64,000 nucleotides of DNA from Carettochelys insculpta (taxonomy: Eukaryota; Chordata; Testudines; Carettochelyidae). The stretch is taken from contig NC_134141.1 of the NCBI RefSeq assembly GCF_033958435.1, positions 97,381,001 to 97,445,000 on the forward strand. Direction: 5' to 3'. The translations under genes were made by a program, and so were the position numbers. Every line of letters starts with the position of its first letter. Within the stretch, counting starts at the first letter, position 1. The notes under the pieces were generated by a model. That model was not told the DNA's origin and did no database searches. It worked only from the letters and a program-made list of their open reading frames with translations. Below are positions 19,700 to 31,310 of this stretch, piece by piece.

Positions 19700-22600
19700 T
19701 TCCCCCTTCTCCTCAAGGGCCTGACCCTGATTGTTCATCATGCTCCCTTCCACATGCAATCTGGAGACAGGAAAAGCGCTGTGATTCCTCCAGCCATGAG
19801 GCCATGATGGAAGGAGGTTTTTTGAGAGGCCCCAAATCTGCCAGTGCTCCCTTCCCCAGAGGCATGAGGCTTGGGGAACCTTAACATCTCTTATCCTCCC
19901 ATTAGGTTCCTTCCATGCATCTTAAACTGCATGGAATTCAAGTTTTATCTACTTCACAATTATGGTCACATTTGAGTCTGTCAGGATTTAAACCATCAAG
20001 TCTAACTACTTTATGTAGATTCAGGTTAGAAACAATGACATGAAGCCATTCCTAATTAAAAGAGGACTTATAAGGAGGTGTGATACTTCACTATTTGTGC
20101 TTTAGGCATATAAACTTCTAACTGTTTTTGAGCTCTGTTTGAGAGGTTTAGTTAATGTATGACTTAAACATACAAAAAATAGCAAAGCTACCTAAGTGAC
20201 CGAGTTATACAAGTTACCCAGGTGCAAATAAGCCTGTTATCTGTATGTAGTCCATACTGTTTAATAGGCCAAATAGGTGTTCTCTTTCTTCTTAGTGCTA
20301 TTTCTTGTGCCTGGAACTTTCTCCTATCTCAGTGTTTCAGGAGTCTAAGCGCTCTTTGTTCGTACGCTTTAAATGCACTGTTTCTGCAAAACCAGCGAAA
20401 GAGTACTTGTGTAAATATGTCGGGAATCTGTCTATGTAACTTGTGGATTCTAGTTGATATGAAGTTGTTTGAAGTTGCTTCTCTGAAAATTGCACTATCA
20501 TTGAAGGCCTCTGTGCAAATGTGGAATCCATGCTGGGCTGGTATGGCCTGACCTATGGATTCAACAGGGTAGGTAAAATGGAAAGTGGTTAAGCTTTATT
20601 GACTGTTCTCTGACAATACAATGGGTGTGCTATGGAGGTTGGCTGAAGCTAGCAGAACCATTTTTCTCCTGCAGCTGAACCAGGGGCTGACACTTGGAAT
20701 GTGGAAAATTCTCAAGCAGGACAAAGACAGAGGTGATGATGCGCAAGTATATAAAAGAAAAGTCTTGAGAAAGAGACAATAAGTTTGTGCAGAAGAAGAG
20801 ATGTTAGGCATATTTTTGTAGCAGAGGATTGGGAGTGAGTGGCCCTTTAGTTGTGGGAGCAAGCAAAGCCATAGAAAGCAAGCTGATATGGGAAGAGAGG
20901 GGTGTCGTGATTCAGAAGTGAATCCAGGAGCTGCAGAGGGCACTGAGGACCCTGACACTAGTCTAGAGGATTTTTCTGAACAATGAGGAAATTAAGGCAG
21001 GGAAAGGTAGGTAGCAGATATTTTTAGTAGATCTGTTTTTATCTTGTGCTATTCAGAGCAATGGTGTTTTATAATTGTGCAGACTCTGTTTGTGCATTAT
21101 ACCTGTCTTGTGCCCCTAAAGAGGTAACTCTAAATGCAAATCACATTTGCATTTTTGTCAGAGTGTCTGTTCAAGCTGTTAGGGGTTTGGAGGAATCATC
21201 GGGGGCTGTGCAGTTGGGCCACAAGATCTGAGCTCTCTGGAGGTAGGGGCTAGAAGGAGGATCTACACTTTGAGCATATCTGTGTGCCCCAGCCATGGCA
21301 GTGCATGGATACAGTCCAAAATCCAGATGCATAAAACACCTGGTTAGCATTCAGCTGGAGGAGCTTGACAAGATCTGTGACACCACGTCAGGAAAATGTA
21401 ATCGTGACAAACAATTCCCTGGCCCTCTGGGATTCTGTGCCTTGTTAGCCTCTTTAGATTCTAAGCCTCAAACGATAGCATCTGTCTCTTCCTTTTTGTA
21501 TTTTATTTGAACATGCTGATGCTTAATATATCAGTAAGGATAAGAAAAGTCGTATACATTCTGTGTTCAGTCATTTAATAGGAATGCATCTTGCAACGTC
21601 TGACTAAATAAACTTTCTACAGGAAGACTTCAGCACAGTTGATGGGAAAGGGTTCTTCTCCATTTTAATGACACAGCAAAGAACACATTCAGCTAGTCTA
21701 TATTACTTGACTCTGTGCAAGAACTTACAGTTTGTGGTTTTGCAATTTGTTGACCTGGTGGTCCTGCCCTGGACCCACCACACACATTCAGAAAAGACCA
21801 CTGTGCGGTATGCAAGGGATTGGAGAGGCCCCTTCTGTGGTCTCTACATGGTCTGCTCCCCTCCCCCACACAACAGAACTGCTGTGATTTTTTTTAAAAG
21901 ATTTCAGCTGAGAACTACTTTGCTACAGAATCCTTATAGTTGCTTTTCACTAACTTACACTTTTGAATGCGTATTACACATTTTAATATGTGCCAAATTA
22001 TTCTGACATGTACAACTGTATCTGCTAGTATATCTTGGTGATGAGATACAAATGGCTGAGTAGCTGTCAAAATACAAAGCCAAAATAGTAAAGACACTGG
22101 CTCAGTTGAGCCAAAATAGTAAAGAAACTGATCCTATTCCTCAGCTAGTTTAGTCTACGTGTATTATCTAAATGTATACTATTCATAGTCAAAACAACAT
22201 AGGGTGCTATAGTGGCTTAAAACTTTTGTAGTTTTTTTAAGAGAATCTTTTCGCTTACCATGTTTGTTACTGTGCTTTGAAACGTAGACTTTACGGTTTG
22301 TTTAGCTATGAAGGGATGACAGACTGGGGGGTGGTGAGGAGAGCTTAGTTTTGGAATGTAAATACACGTAGAGCTCGTCTCCTTTTGTTTAGCATCTCTT
22401 TAAACTAAGACAAAAAAAATCAGTGAATGAATGAATAGCAGCATGGTGAAATACCTAAATGTTTGAGTTAAAATTTTTGGATGTTTGAAATCCTATTTGG
22501 ATCCTTTTCCCAGATCTCAGTGCATTCATATGCACTCAGCAGGAAACTTCATGGAGATGCACGTTTGGGCAGAAGGTCTTTGGCGGTGCTTTTTCTTAAC

Positions 22601-25600
22601 TTGTGTCTTTTCTTCTTTTGAAGAAAGTAATGGCTTAAGTCTGACTGAAGAACAATGTTTTTTGTATGTTCCTTATAAGAATTTACTTATGGTTCACAGA
22701 TTTTTACCCACCATCTATGTCTGCAATCCTTTGGATTTAAAACAGCATATATCCTACTGCAGACAACAGGAAACACCAAATTAGAGACTTAATGGCATTT
22801 GCTGAAAGAAGACAAAAGGTGACAAATTATTTAAAAAAAAAAAAAACAGCTAAATTTTTAAAGAAAACTTAGGGGAAAAATAACATTTCAGTAGCCTAAA
22901 TAGTAAGAGTTTTGTTATACTCAAAGCAAATAAAATTAGTAGCACAATCAGAATGAACTACATTGAACACAGAAATAAAATGTAAGCATTTTAACAGTAA
23001 TTTATGGATTTTATGAAAAAGCTCTTACTAAAATAGCAATGGTAACTGAGGTGTTTTGCCCTTTTGAATAAAAACTTTTGTATATGTTAATGTTACAATA
23101 TTCTCTAACATTAAGAAATTATGTCATAGCTGCGAAGAATATGAACAACCTTATATTCTTGTAAAGTCAATGCATTTATGACTTCTAGCCTTCAAAAGTA
23201 TTGGTCTGTCACTAATGCAATTGTGTTCCTGTTAGGTTCTTTCTCCAGATATTTCTCAGCTGTATACTTTGGCTTTCCAACCTGTTGTGCCCTTGCAAAT
23301 CAAGTTATATATTCTTAGGTGTCTTAGCTGAGTGTTGTGGGGAGATGGGTGCAATAGAGGGACAACATGGGTCGGGGGAGATGTAGAAAGAACAGAGGAA
23401 TTAAAAAAAATATATAAATGGAAAGGGAATACAAAAAACATCTTTTGTTGCCCAGTGTTTTTCTAACTGGAGATTCCTGATACAGAGATCCCTTTTTGCA
23501 GTATCAGTGCTTTCTCAGGATGTGCTATTTCTGGTTTGGAAAGACCAAGGAAAGTAAACATTTGGCAATAGTCAAAACAGTGATGCATCTGGTAATCTGT
23601 GGATAGTGGAATTGCAGTTACCTTCAACTCTACTCCCAGGTTACATTAAGAGATCATATTTTGTGGCTCAGTGCAGCTGCTAATTCCAAAGTAAAATCAG
23701 AGAGCCTATGGCAGTAAAGTTCTGCTTTCACAACTGAGATGAAACAGCCACCAATTCAACTAATTTAACTTTCCCACAAGTAAGTTAGTCACATAAAGTA
23801 CTTTTGAGACATTTTACCACTATAAATGTTCAGAATTTTTTAAATGTTTTTCAATTTTGCCCATTAACATTAGTATTACACCCTGTAAGCAAGCTGTCTT
23901 CACTGTCTTGGCCCATTGATGGAATAATCTTTTGCCCTTGCATAGATGGGGAAAGTGGCTAGTTTAGGATGATTTATGGCGAGGAATTGGAATGTAGAGG
24001 CTTTCACTTGACTATTTTTTTGTCAGGACTATGTTGCTGGTAACAGGAGGTATGTATTTAGTTAGCACTAGAAGTCTTATATTAAATGAGTTGGTTCTCT
24101 TAATTCAGTCCGTGTCCTCAGTTTCCATCACCTGATAAGTTTTCAAACAAGTATCTTTTTGCTTTTGACCATGTTGTCCTTCAGATATGAGGTGAGATCC
24201 CTGTGTCTGCAAAGCTACCTCATTAACCTCCCTCCAATCTCTCCTTAAAACTGCTTTTCTGCAATGCCTACAAAGAACTTAACAGTTGCGGGGGGAGGGT
24301 TGTGCTGGTACTGCCTTTCATGCTGACTGTTACTGCCTCATTGTTTCCTTGTACACTCCCATTTGCCTAAGTCTTATAGTTAGATTATAAGCTCTTTGAG
24401 GTAATTTTTTTCCCCTAGTTTGTATGGCACTTAACATTTGGGTCTTGGTGCATTACTAGGACTTGTAGGTGCTATAGTAATACAATTAATTAAACTAATG
24501 ATAAATTAGTGTTCATAATGGAGCACTACATGGTAATATATTTTTAAAGGGAAGTGCATATTTATCCAGTTACCTGGACAGATGAATTTTTAAAAATCTA
24601 AATATCGGCATCCTTGTTGACAGTCTCTGAAATGTGAGCTGAATAACTTCAACTGCTACATCTGAGAGTATTACTTTCATTTTAAGAAAAAAAATCATTG
24701 TCCAAAGTATGGCCAATGCAGAGTAGCTAAAATGAATAGTTAGATAAAGGGGCTACAAAGACTTGAAGGTATATTGAATGTGGTATAACTGTAAGGTTAA
24801 AAATATAACTGCATAATTTCAGTGACCATGTCTACTGCAGTTTATAGCTATTAGATATGGTAACTTTTTCATCATTACTTTATTTTTGAGCTTTAGTAGC
24901 AAGGTAACAAAATGCAATTTTTAGTTTATTTTAACGTATTTTATTCACTGATGTGATGTGGAACTCTTACACAGTATGGTGTGTGCTGTCATGGGAAATA
25001 AAGACTATTGGTTATACTTTTCCCTCAGCAGGTATGTATCTCCTGACAAACAGCTTGTCGTACTCTTTACATAAAACCTCTATGTGAACTTCAGTTCTGA
25101 GGGTTCTTTTACATAAAGTCGTAGAAATTAGAAATAGAGCAGGCATTAGAGGGAAAAGCAGGCAAAAGACAAATGTTCCCTGTTAGAAAAATGACATATA
25201 GGCAATTAAGAATGTAATGCTTATTGTTTGTTTGTTTGTTTTTTTTGTTTTTGCTGGAAATCTGGAGTTTCCCAAAACATTCAGGCACTTTCCAAAATTA
25301 TACCATATATCCAGCTGAAACTGAGTAAACCAGGATTATTCATGACCCTATATTTTCAAATGCATGTCTTCACAACTTCTAAAGAGGTAGATAGTGATGG
25401 CTGCATTTCAGGCCTAGGGAAGTTCTTCAATTTTACTATGGCTCTAAGTGTAACAATTGCATAATTCCCCCAGAACCAGAATTTGCATCATCCTCCATGT
25501 CAACCAGACGGAGCTTCTGGATTTATAAACTTTTTAGGGTAGTGCATTTTTTAACAGGTGTCTACACCACCTTGCACTTTTGTTCCCATCTAATCTAATC

Positions 25601-26454
25601 TAATCTGACATCTAATCTTTACCACAAAATAAATAATCAAAGGGGAATGAGGCGAGTATGGCCTCAGGATGTATGTTTTTTGTGCATAAATTAAAAAAAG
25701 AAAGCTGCAGAACAATTAATTGTCCAAAATTGGTTTAACATCTCTAACGTGTAATTCTTACTCTAAAATAGAGGAAGAGAATGTATTCAGAGTACTCTTG
25801 TGGATTTGAATCAGTTTGCAAAAGTTAAAATAAAAGCATGCAAAACAGAGATGAAGCAAGGGGCCTGGTAAAAGGTTTGTGTTTCTCTTATTCACATGAC
25901 AAAAAACTTTAGTCAAAATACACCCCTGTGATTTGTAGCATCTGGTAAATGGAGTTTCAGCTTCAGCCTGCAATATGATAATCTTGGAGAAGAAAGCAGT
26001 AAACACAAACAGAATAAAATAAATCTAGATTGAAAAAACATAGGCCCCCTAAACAAGCTTTTTTGTATTTTTCTGTCAGAAAGCTAAATAAGTTAATAGT
26101 CTGGGGAAACATTTAAGATAAAGCAGTTGGGAGAGGGGACAGAGTGGATCTGCATAAATCTGAAGCTGCTCGTGTTTAGCTATAGTGATGGGGGCTGCCA
26201 TTAAATCAACAGTTTGGCTCAATGTTTTTTAAAGACACTATTTTGATGGCAAACTCATCAATTTATCATTACTTCTTTGGACCCTGTGACTATAAAATTT
26301 GAATGCAATAACAGCAGTGAATCGTAGTTTAACTGAAAAAGGAGATTCTAGTCCTTTTCCCCAATTAATTAAGTCAATTGGTAAAATATTATCAGTGTCC
26401 TAATTGACCCAGTAGACTTTTCTAACCATAAGCTCTTGCGCTTGGGAGACGTCA
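19700..26454. other. Long stretch without recognised genes or large repeats
   Basis: About 6.7 kb in which I see no gene. Open frames of 60-120 codons (for example 20222-20551, 20596-20958, 21668-22006, 22485-22784 and 25228-25464) show no known domains, no reading-frame conservation signal and no convincing exon structure. Small simple repeats occur: a 14-A run near 22832, TTTG units near 25225, and an ATCTA pentamer array at 25588-25606. Old interspersed repeats may be present but are not readable by eye. Confidence 0.45.
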
Positions 26455-27965
26455 TGTTCACGGAATCATAGGGCTGGAAGAGACCTCAGAAGGTCATCTA
26501 GTTCAGTCCCCTGCTTCAAGCAGGATCAACCCTCACTAAGTCATCCCAGCCAGGACCTTGTCAAGCTGGGACTTAAAAACCTCAAGGGATGGAGAATCCA
26601 CCACCTCTCTAGGCAATGCATTCCAGCACTTCACCACCCTCCTGGTAAGAAATTTTTCCTAATATCTAACCTACACCTCTACCTCTTTAACTTCAGACCA
26701 TTGCTCCTTGTTCTGCCATCTGACACCACTGAGAACAGTTTCTCACAATCCTCTTTAGAGCTCCCTTCAGGAGGTTGAAGGCTGCTATTAAATCACCCCT
26801 AAGTCTTCTCTTCTATAAACTAAACGCCCCAAATCCCTCAGCCTCTCCTCATAGGTCTTGTGCTCCAGTCCCGTAATCATTTTTGTTGCCCTCCACTGAG
26901 CCTGCTCCAGCACATCCACATCCTTTTTATACTGGGGGGCCCAAAACTGGACACACTATTCCACATGTGGCCTCACCAGTGCCCAATAGAGGGGAACAAC
27001 CATTTCTCTAGATCTGCTCAAAATGCTTCTCCTAATGCATCCTAATATTTTGTTAGCCTTCTTGGCTACAAGGGCACACTGTTTAATCATATCCAGCCTT
27101 TCATCCACCATAACCCCTAGGTCCCTTTCCACTGTACTGCCGCCTAGCCAATTGGTTCCCAGTCAATAGCAATGCTTGGGATTCTTCTGCCCCAGGTGTA
27201 GGACTCTACACTTCTCCTTGTTGAACCGCATCATATTTCTTTTGGCCCAGTCCTCCAATTTATCCAGATCACTCTGTGTTCTCTCTCTACCCTCCAACGT
27301 ATCTACCTTTCCCCTTAATTTTGTGTCATCCGCAGACTTGCTGAGGGTGCAATCCAGTCCCTCATCCAGGTCATTAATAAAGATGTTGTATAACCCCAGC
27401 CCCAGAACTGAGCCTTGCAGCACTCTGTTTGAAACTAATCACCATCCAGATACTGAGCCCATTGACCACTACTCATTGACCATTTTATAGTCCATGTATC
27501 CAGTCCATGTTTCCTTAACTTATGGACAAGAATGTTGTGGAAGACTGTATCAAAAGCTTTGCTGAAGTCAAGCTTTATCACATCCACCGACTTCCTCGTG
27601 TCCACAGGGCCTGTTACCTCGTGATAAAAGCTGATCAGATTGGTCAGGCAGGACTTGCCCCTGGTGAATTTATGTTGGCTACTTTTGATCGCTTTCCCCT
27701 CTTCCAAGTGTTCCAAAATGGATACCTTGAGGATTTCCTCCGTTCTTTTCCCAGGGATTGAGGTAAGGCTGACCGGTCTATAGTTCCCTGGATTGTCATC
27801 CTTTACTTTTTTAAAGATGGGCACTACATTTGCCTTTTTCCAGTCAGCCGGTATCTCCCCCGATCTCCAAGAGTCTTCAAAGATGATGACCAAAGTTTCA
27901 GCAATGACCTCTGCCAGTTCCCTCAATACCCTCGGGTGCATTAAATCCAGACCCATGGATTTGTG
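26455..27965 (-). mobile_element. CR1 LINE, 5'-truncated, minus strand
   Basis: A CR1 non-LTR retrotransposon read on the minus strand, covering the reverse transcriptase to the 3' end. The 5' part (27435-27956) encodes ALVIIFEDSWRSGEIPADWK-like residues and the motif LDFSKAFDT. A second frame (27163-27423) holds the catalytic ADDTKL block with F changed to S (SADDTKL). The C-terminal RPHVEYC..FWAP part lies at about 26930-27140, broken by stops. The 3' untranslated part ends at about 26459 with the CCTATGATTCCG tail in complement. It is broken into several frames. Another copy of the same subfamily lies in the opposite orientation at 34018-35530. Confidence 0.92.
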
Positions 27966-29117
27966 AATCCAGAGCTATTCTTATAGTTATATAAGAATAT
28001 ATTGTTTAAAATGGCATTTAATGCTCTTGAAAAGTATGATGATCATTCCTAGTGAAGTCCTCTGTACAGAGCAGAACAGCATCCATGTTGACTGACCCAC
28101 ACGTGTCCTTCAAGATCAGGGTTGAAAATTTCTGCGGGTAACATAAGTTTGCAAACAAGGTTGCCAGTTGAAATAGGCTATCACACAAGCATGAAATGCC
28201 ATCAGCTTTCAGTGGGTAGAACAGGGTCAGAATTCTCTTCTGCATTGCAAGCCCTGTTTACATACAGGGAATGACATTGTGAAGAATTGCCCTGACACTG
28301 GCAGTTCTCCAGTCCTGCAGATGTGAAGCGGAGGAGTTCCACTGGATTATGGAAACAGACTACAAGCCATGTTTAGTGCTAAACTCTATCATGGTTAATA
28401 TCATAAATTGCCCTGTGAGTAGCAGGTGGCAGGAACTATAAATATGTAAAATTTATTGATTTTTAAAAAAGAACAACATGAAGAAAAAATGGTAATGTGA
28501 ACAGTTTATTTAAACCAGTAAATTAAGGTTAAAAAGATACCAGTAAAAGTAAACAATTGTTAAAACAACTCCCATCTTATTTAGAGTCCATATGTAAACA
28601 CTCATATTTTTTCCATGAATGACTATTGGGAATGAATAGGCTACCACCTCTTTTGGACATTTATTCTTTGGGCAGCATTTGGCATTGCTGTCTCACTGCC
28701 TTCATTAGGGAAGCAATTTGACTGGATATCAAGGAAGAGAGAAGCCCGGAGTGTATGCGTAGCAATATGGTGATGGCTTCTCCTCACCCCTCATTTGATA
28801 CTCTGCTTAGCAGTTGGCTGGGTGACGGTGGTCTGGGGCCAGCTGACTGCCAAGTGTCTGTCCCTCTCCCTGCCATTTAAGCCAGCTTGGGTCTTTCAAA
28901 AGCATCTTACTTTCCAATCAGCTGCCCCACTCTTTCTTCTCCTCACTGTATTTTGCAAGCTGTAAGAAAAATCTTACAATGCTGCAGGGGTGACTGATCC
29001 CCTGTTTTTAGGGATCATGAAGGGATTTTTCCTATTAGGGCAAAATTGCTATGAGGCCCATTTGTTTTGGCTTGGTTTGGTTTGGTTTAGTTGTTTGTTA
29101 CCTTCTTCACAGACTTC
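27966..29117. other. No gene seen
   Basis: No recognisable coding sequence. A TTTGG/TTTGGTT array lies near 29063-29085. Open frames are short and without motifs. Confidence 0.4.
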
Positions 29118-29165
29118 TGGGCTGTGTCTACACTAGCCCCAAACTTCGAAATGGCCATTCTGTAA
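29118..29165. repeat. MITE end fragment (GTGTCTACACTAGCCCC family)
   Basis: Reads GGCTGTGTCTACACTAGCCC followed by AAACTTCGAAATGGCC, the end of the same foldback family as 46508-46881. It is cut off after about 48 bp where the CR1 sequence begins. Confidence 0.5.
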
Positions 29166-30510
29166 AGGGTGATAATACCTGTCCAATCCTCTAGAATTCT
29201 TCGAGGGTGTCGTCAAATAGGTGGACCGTGCTGAGATCCGGTGAACATAGTGTACTTAAACTGTCAGAAAGCCTTTTTGACAAAGGCCTACAGCAAAGAC
29301 TCTTAAGCAAACTAAGCAATGTTAAGCAAAGCAGTCATGGAACAAGACAGAAGGTTCTCTCATGAATCAGTGGCTGGGGAAAAAATAGGAAACAGAAGGT
29401 TACTAATAGGTGCTCAGTTTCCAGCATGGAGAAAGGTAAATAGTGGAGTCCCCCAAGGATCTATACTGGAATCTGTTCTGTTCAATATATTATAAATTAT
29501 ATGGAAGGGTGGTTGGCAACATTTGTAGACAATAGAAAGTTACTCAAGGTAGTTGAGAGACAAAGGGGAAGGTAATGTCTTTTATTGGACTAACTTTTGA
29601 TTGGTGAGGTGATCTTCTGAATGATACATACCTTCAAGATACTTAAATCCACAGCAGTTTATAGTGGAATCTCACTAAAGTGGGTGTCTGGACAACAAAA
29701 TGCCAGATGAATTTCAGTGCAGATAAGTACAAAGTAAAGCATATTGGACAACATAATGTTAACTATCAAAATTAGATGTCATTACTTAAGAAAGAGACCC
29801 TTGACATCACCATGGGTGGTTTTCTAAAAATATTTGCTTCAGGTGCACCCACAGTCGAAAAGGCAAGGAATCAGTAATAAGACAGAAAAATATAGTGCCA
29901 CTATATAAATCCATAGTATGCACACACCTTTAATCTGTATGGACTTGTAGTCACTCCATCTCAAAAAAGATATATTAGAATTGGAAAAGGTGCACAGAAG
30001 GGCAACAAAAATGATTGATTGTTTAAACTGACTTTTATGTGCAGAGAGATTAAAAAGTCTAGTACTGTTCACTTTAGAGGAATGGTGAGTATGGGGAGAT
30101 ATGATTCAGTTATTCAAAATCATGACTGATGTGGAGAAACTAAGAGCAAACACAGCACCATGGGTCATCCAATAAAATTAATAGGTGCCAGGGTTAAAAC
30201 TAACATAAGGAAGTAACACACAGTTAAACTGTGCAACTTATTGCCAAAAGTATAACTGGCTTAAGAATTAGATATCTTCATGGATAATAGGTCCATCAGT
30301 GGTTATTTGCCATGATGGGCAGGGACACAACTTCATGTTCTGAGTGTTCCTAAACCTCTGGCTGTAATAGGATGGGACTGAACAGGATGGCTCTCTCAAT
30401 AATTGCCCTGATCTGTTCTTTCCTTTGAAGCATCTGGCACTGTTGGAAGACAGGATGCTGAGCTTGATGGACCACTGGTCTGTCCCAGTATGGTCCTATG
30501 TTTTTTCCCA
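29166..30510 (+). mobile_element. Old CR1 LINE, 5'-truncated, plus strand
   Basis: A diverged CR1 copy. Legible landmarks are AGTGGAGTCCCCCAAGGATC (the PQGS-type motif region of the reverse transcriptase, near 29440-29460), TTCAATATATTAT for the following FNI block, and GACAACAAAATGCCAGATGA. The 3' untranslated region runs to 30510, including GGACCACTGGTCTGTCCCAG and TATGGTCCTATG. No frame longer than about 70 codons survives, so it is older than the CR1 at 26455-27965. It is interrupted at 29557-29644 by a family-C tail repeat. Confidence 0.8.
29557..29644. repeat. Single family-C tail repeat inserted in CR1
   Basis: GAGACAAAGGGGAAGGTAAT continues into TCTTTTATTGGACTAACTTT and GATTGGTGAGGTGATC. 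This matches one arm of the foldback repeats at 9445-9592 and 50444-50614. CR1 sequence resumes on the right side, so this piece inserted into the older CR1. Confidence 0.6.
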
Positions 30511-30549
30511 ATGTATATTTAATCAAGTTGTATAGGTTGGACATGCCCT

Positions 30550-30789
30550 TAGAACCTTACTGGGGCTGAACCAGAGAATTTGCTGAACCACAGGAGGTCA
30601 ACTTTGTCTAGCGCTTCCCCTGCTTACTGAGCTCTTCACTAAGAACCAGGACTGGTGGCAGAAAACAAACTTTATGGGATTGTGGGAAACTTAGCCACAC
30701 CCATAGTAAATGGGCATCCAGCTAACTAAAACCATGCCGGACCATGTTACCAGACCAAACCAGTGCCAGACTACTGAGGTTCAACTTGT
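30550..30789. mobile_element. Tigger-like element, left-truncated
   Basis: The right end TGAGGTTCAACTTGTA matches the terminal repeat of the 2727-3046 element. The internal part (AAACTTTATGGGA, CCACACC, CCATGCCGGACCATG) is shared with 59981-60296. The left terminal repeat is missing; the sequence begins near GGGCTGAACCAGAG. Confidence 0.6.
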
Positions 30790-30878
30790 AGCTTGCAGAT
30801 TGGAGCCATTCCATGTGTCTCTCATTCATTCATCTGCATATCCTGGTCCGTTTAGTTAAGCATGTTGTATTAGGAACA

Positions 30879-31310
30879 TTAATACATAGGGCAACCATCT
30901 CTCTCTGTCCCACATATAAGACAGGGAGATATGGGTGGGAGTGGTGGCTCCTCCCACCTCTACCAAGTCCCGAGGAGCCAGGAAGGAGGGTGCAGCCACC
31001 AGCAAGCCTCAGGAGCTCTGGGGAAGCGGCAGCTGCTGACCCTGCCCCAGAGCCCGGGGGAAGCCACAGCTGCCAGTGCTTCTGGGAGCCCCAGGGCAGT
31101 GGCAACCACCAGCATTTCCTTAGCCCTGGAGCAGCCACAGCTGCTGACCCTCTTCCAGAGCCCTGGGGGAGGACAGGGACACAAGTACTGGGGGAATGGC
31201 CCAAATATGGGACAATTAGTTCTTTTTAAAAATGTCGGGATGCCTTTTTGGCATCCCAGATACAGGACTGTCCTGCCCAATACGGGATGGATGGTCACCT
31301 TGTTAATGCA
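30879..31310. mobile_element. hAT-type non-autonomous element (416 bp) with 8-bp target duplication
   Basis: Flanks TTAATACA (30879-30886) and TTAATGCA (31303-31310) form an 8-bp target duplication with one difference, as hAT transposases make. The element 30887-31302 has inverted ends TAGGGCAACCATC and the complement of CAAGGTGACCATC, consistent with a CAGGGTGACCATC consensus. The GC-rich interior has a short duplicated segment (CAGCTGCTGACCCT at about 31030 and 31139, 109 bp apart). Four overlapping frames on both strands (30813-31380) are spurious. Confidence 0.75.

Noticed and set aside
22485..22784. 99-codon frame with some coding-like composition
   Set aside because: No recognised family and no convincing splice sites; a search would be needed before calling an exon.
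27522..27761. 79-codon plus frame resembling a protein
   Set aside because: It is the antisense of the CR1 reverse transcriptase region.
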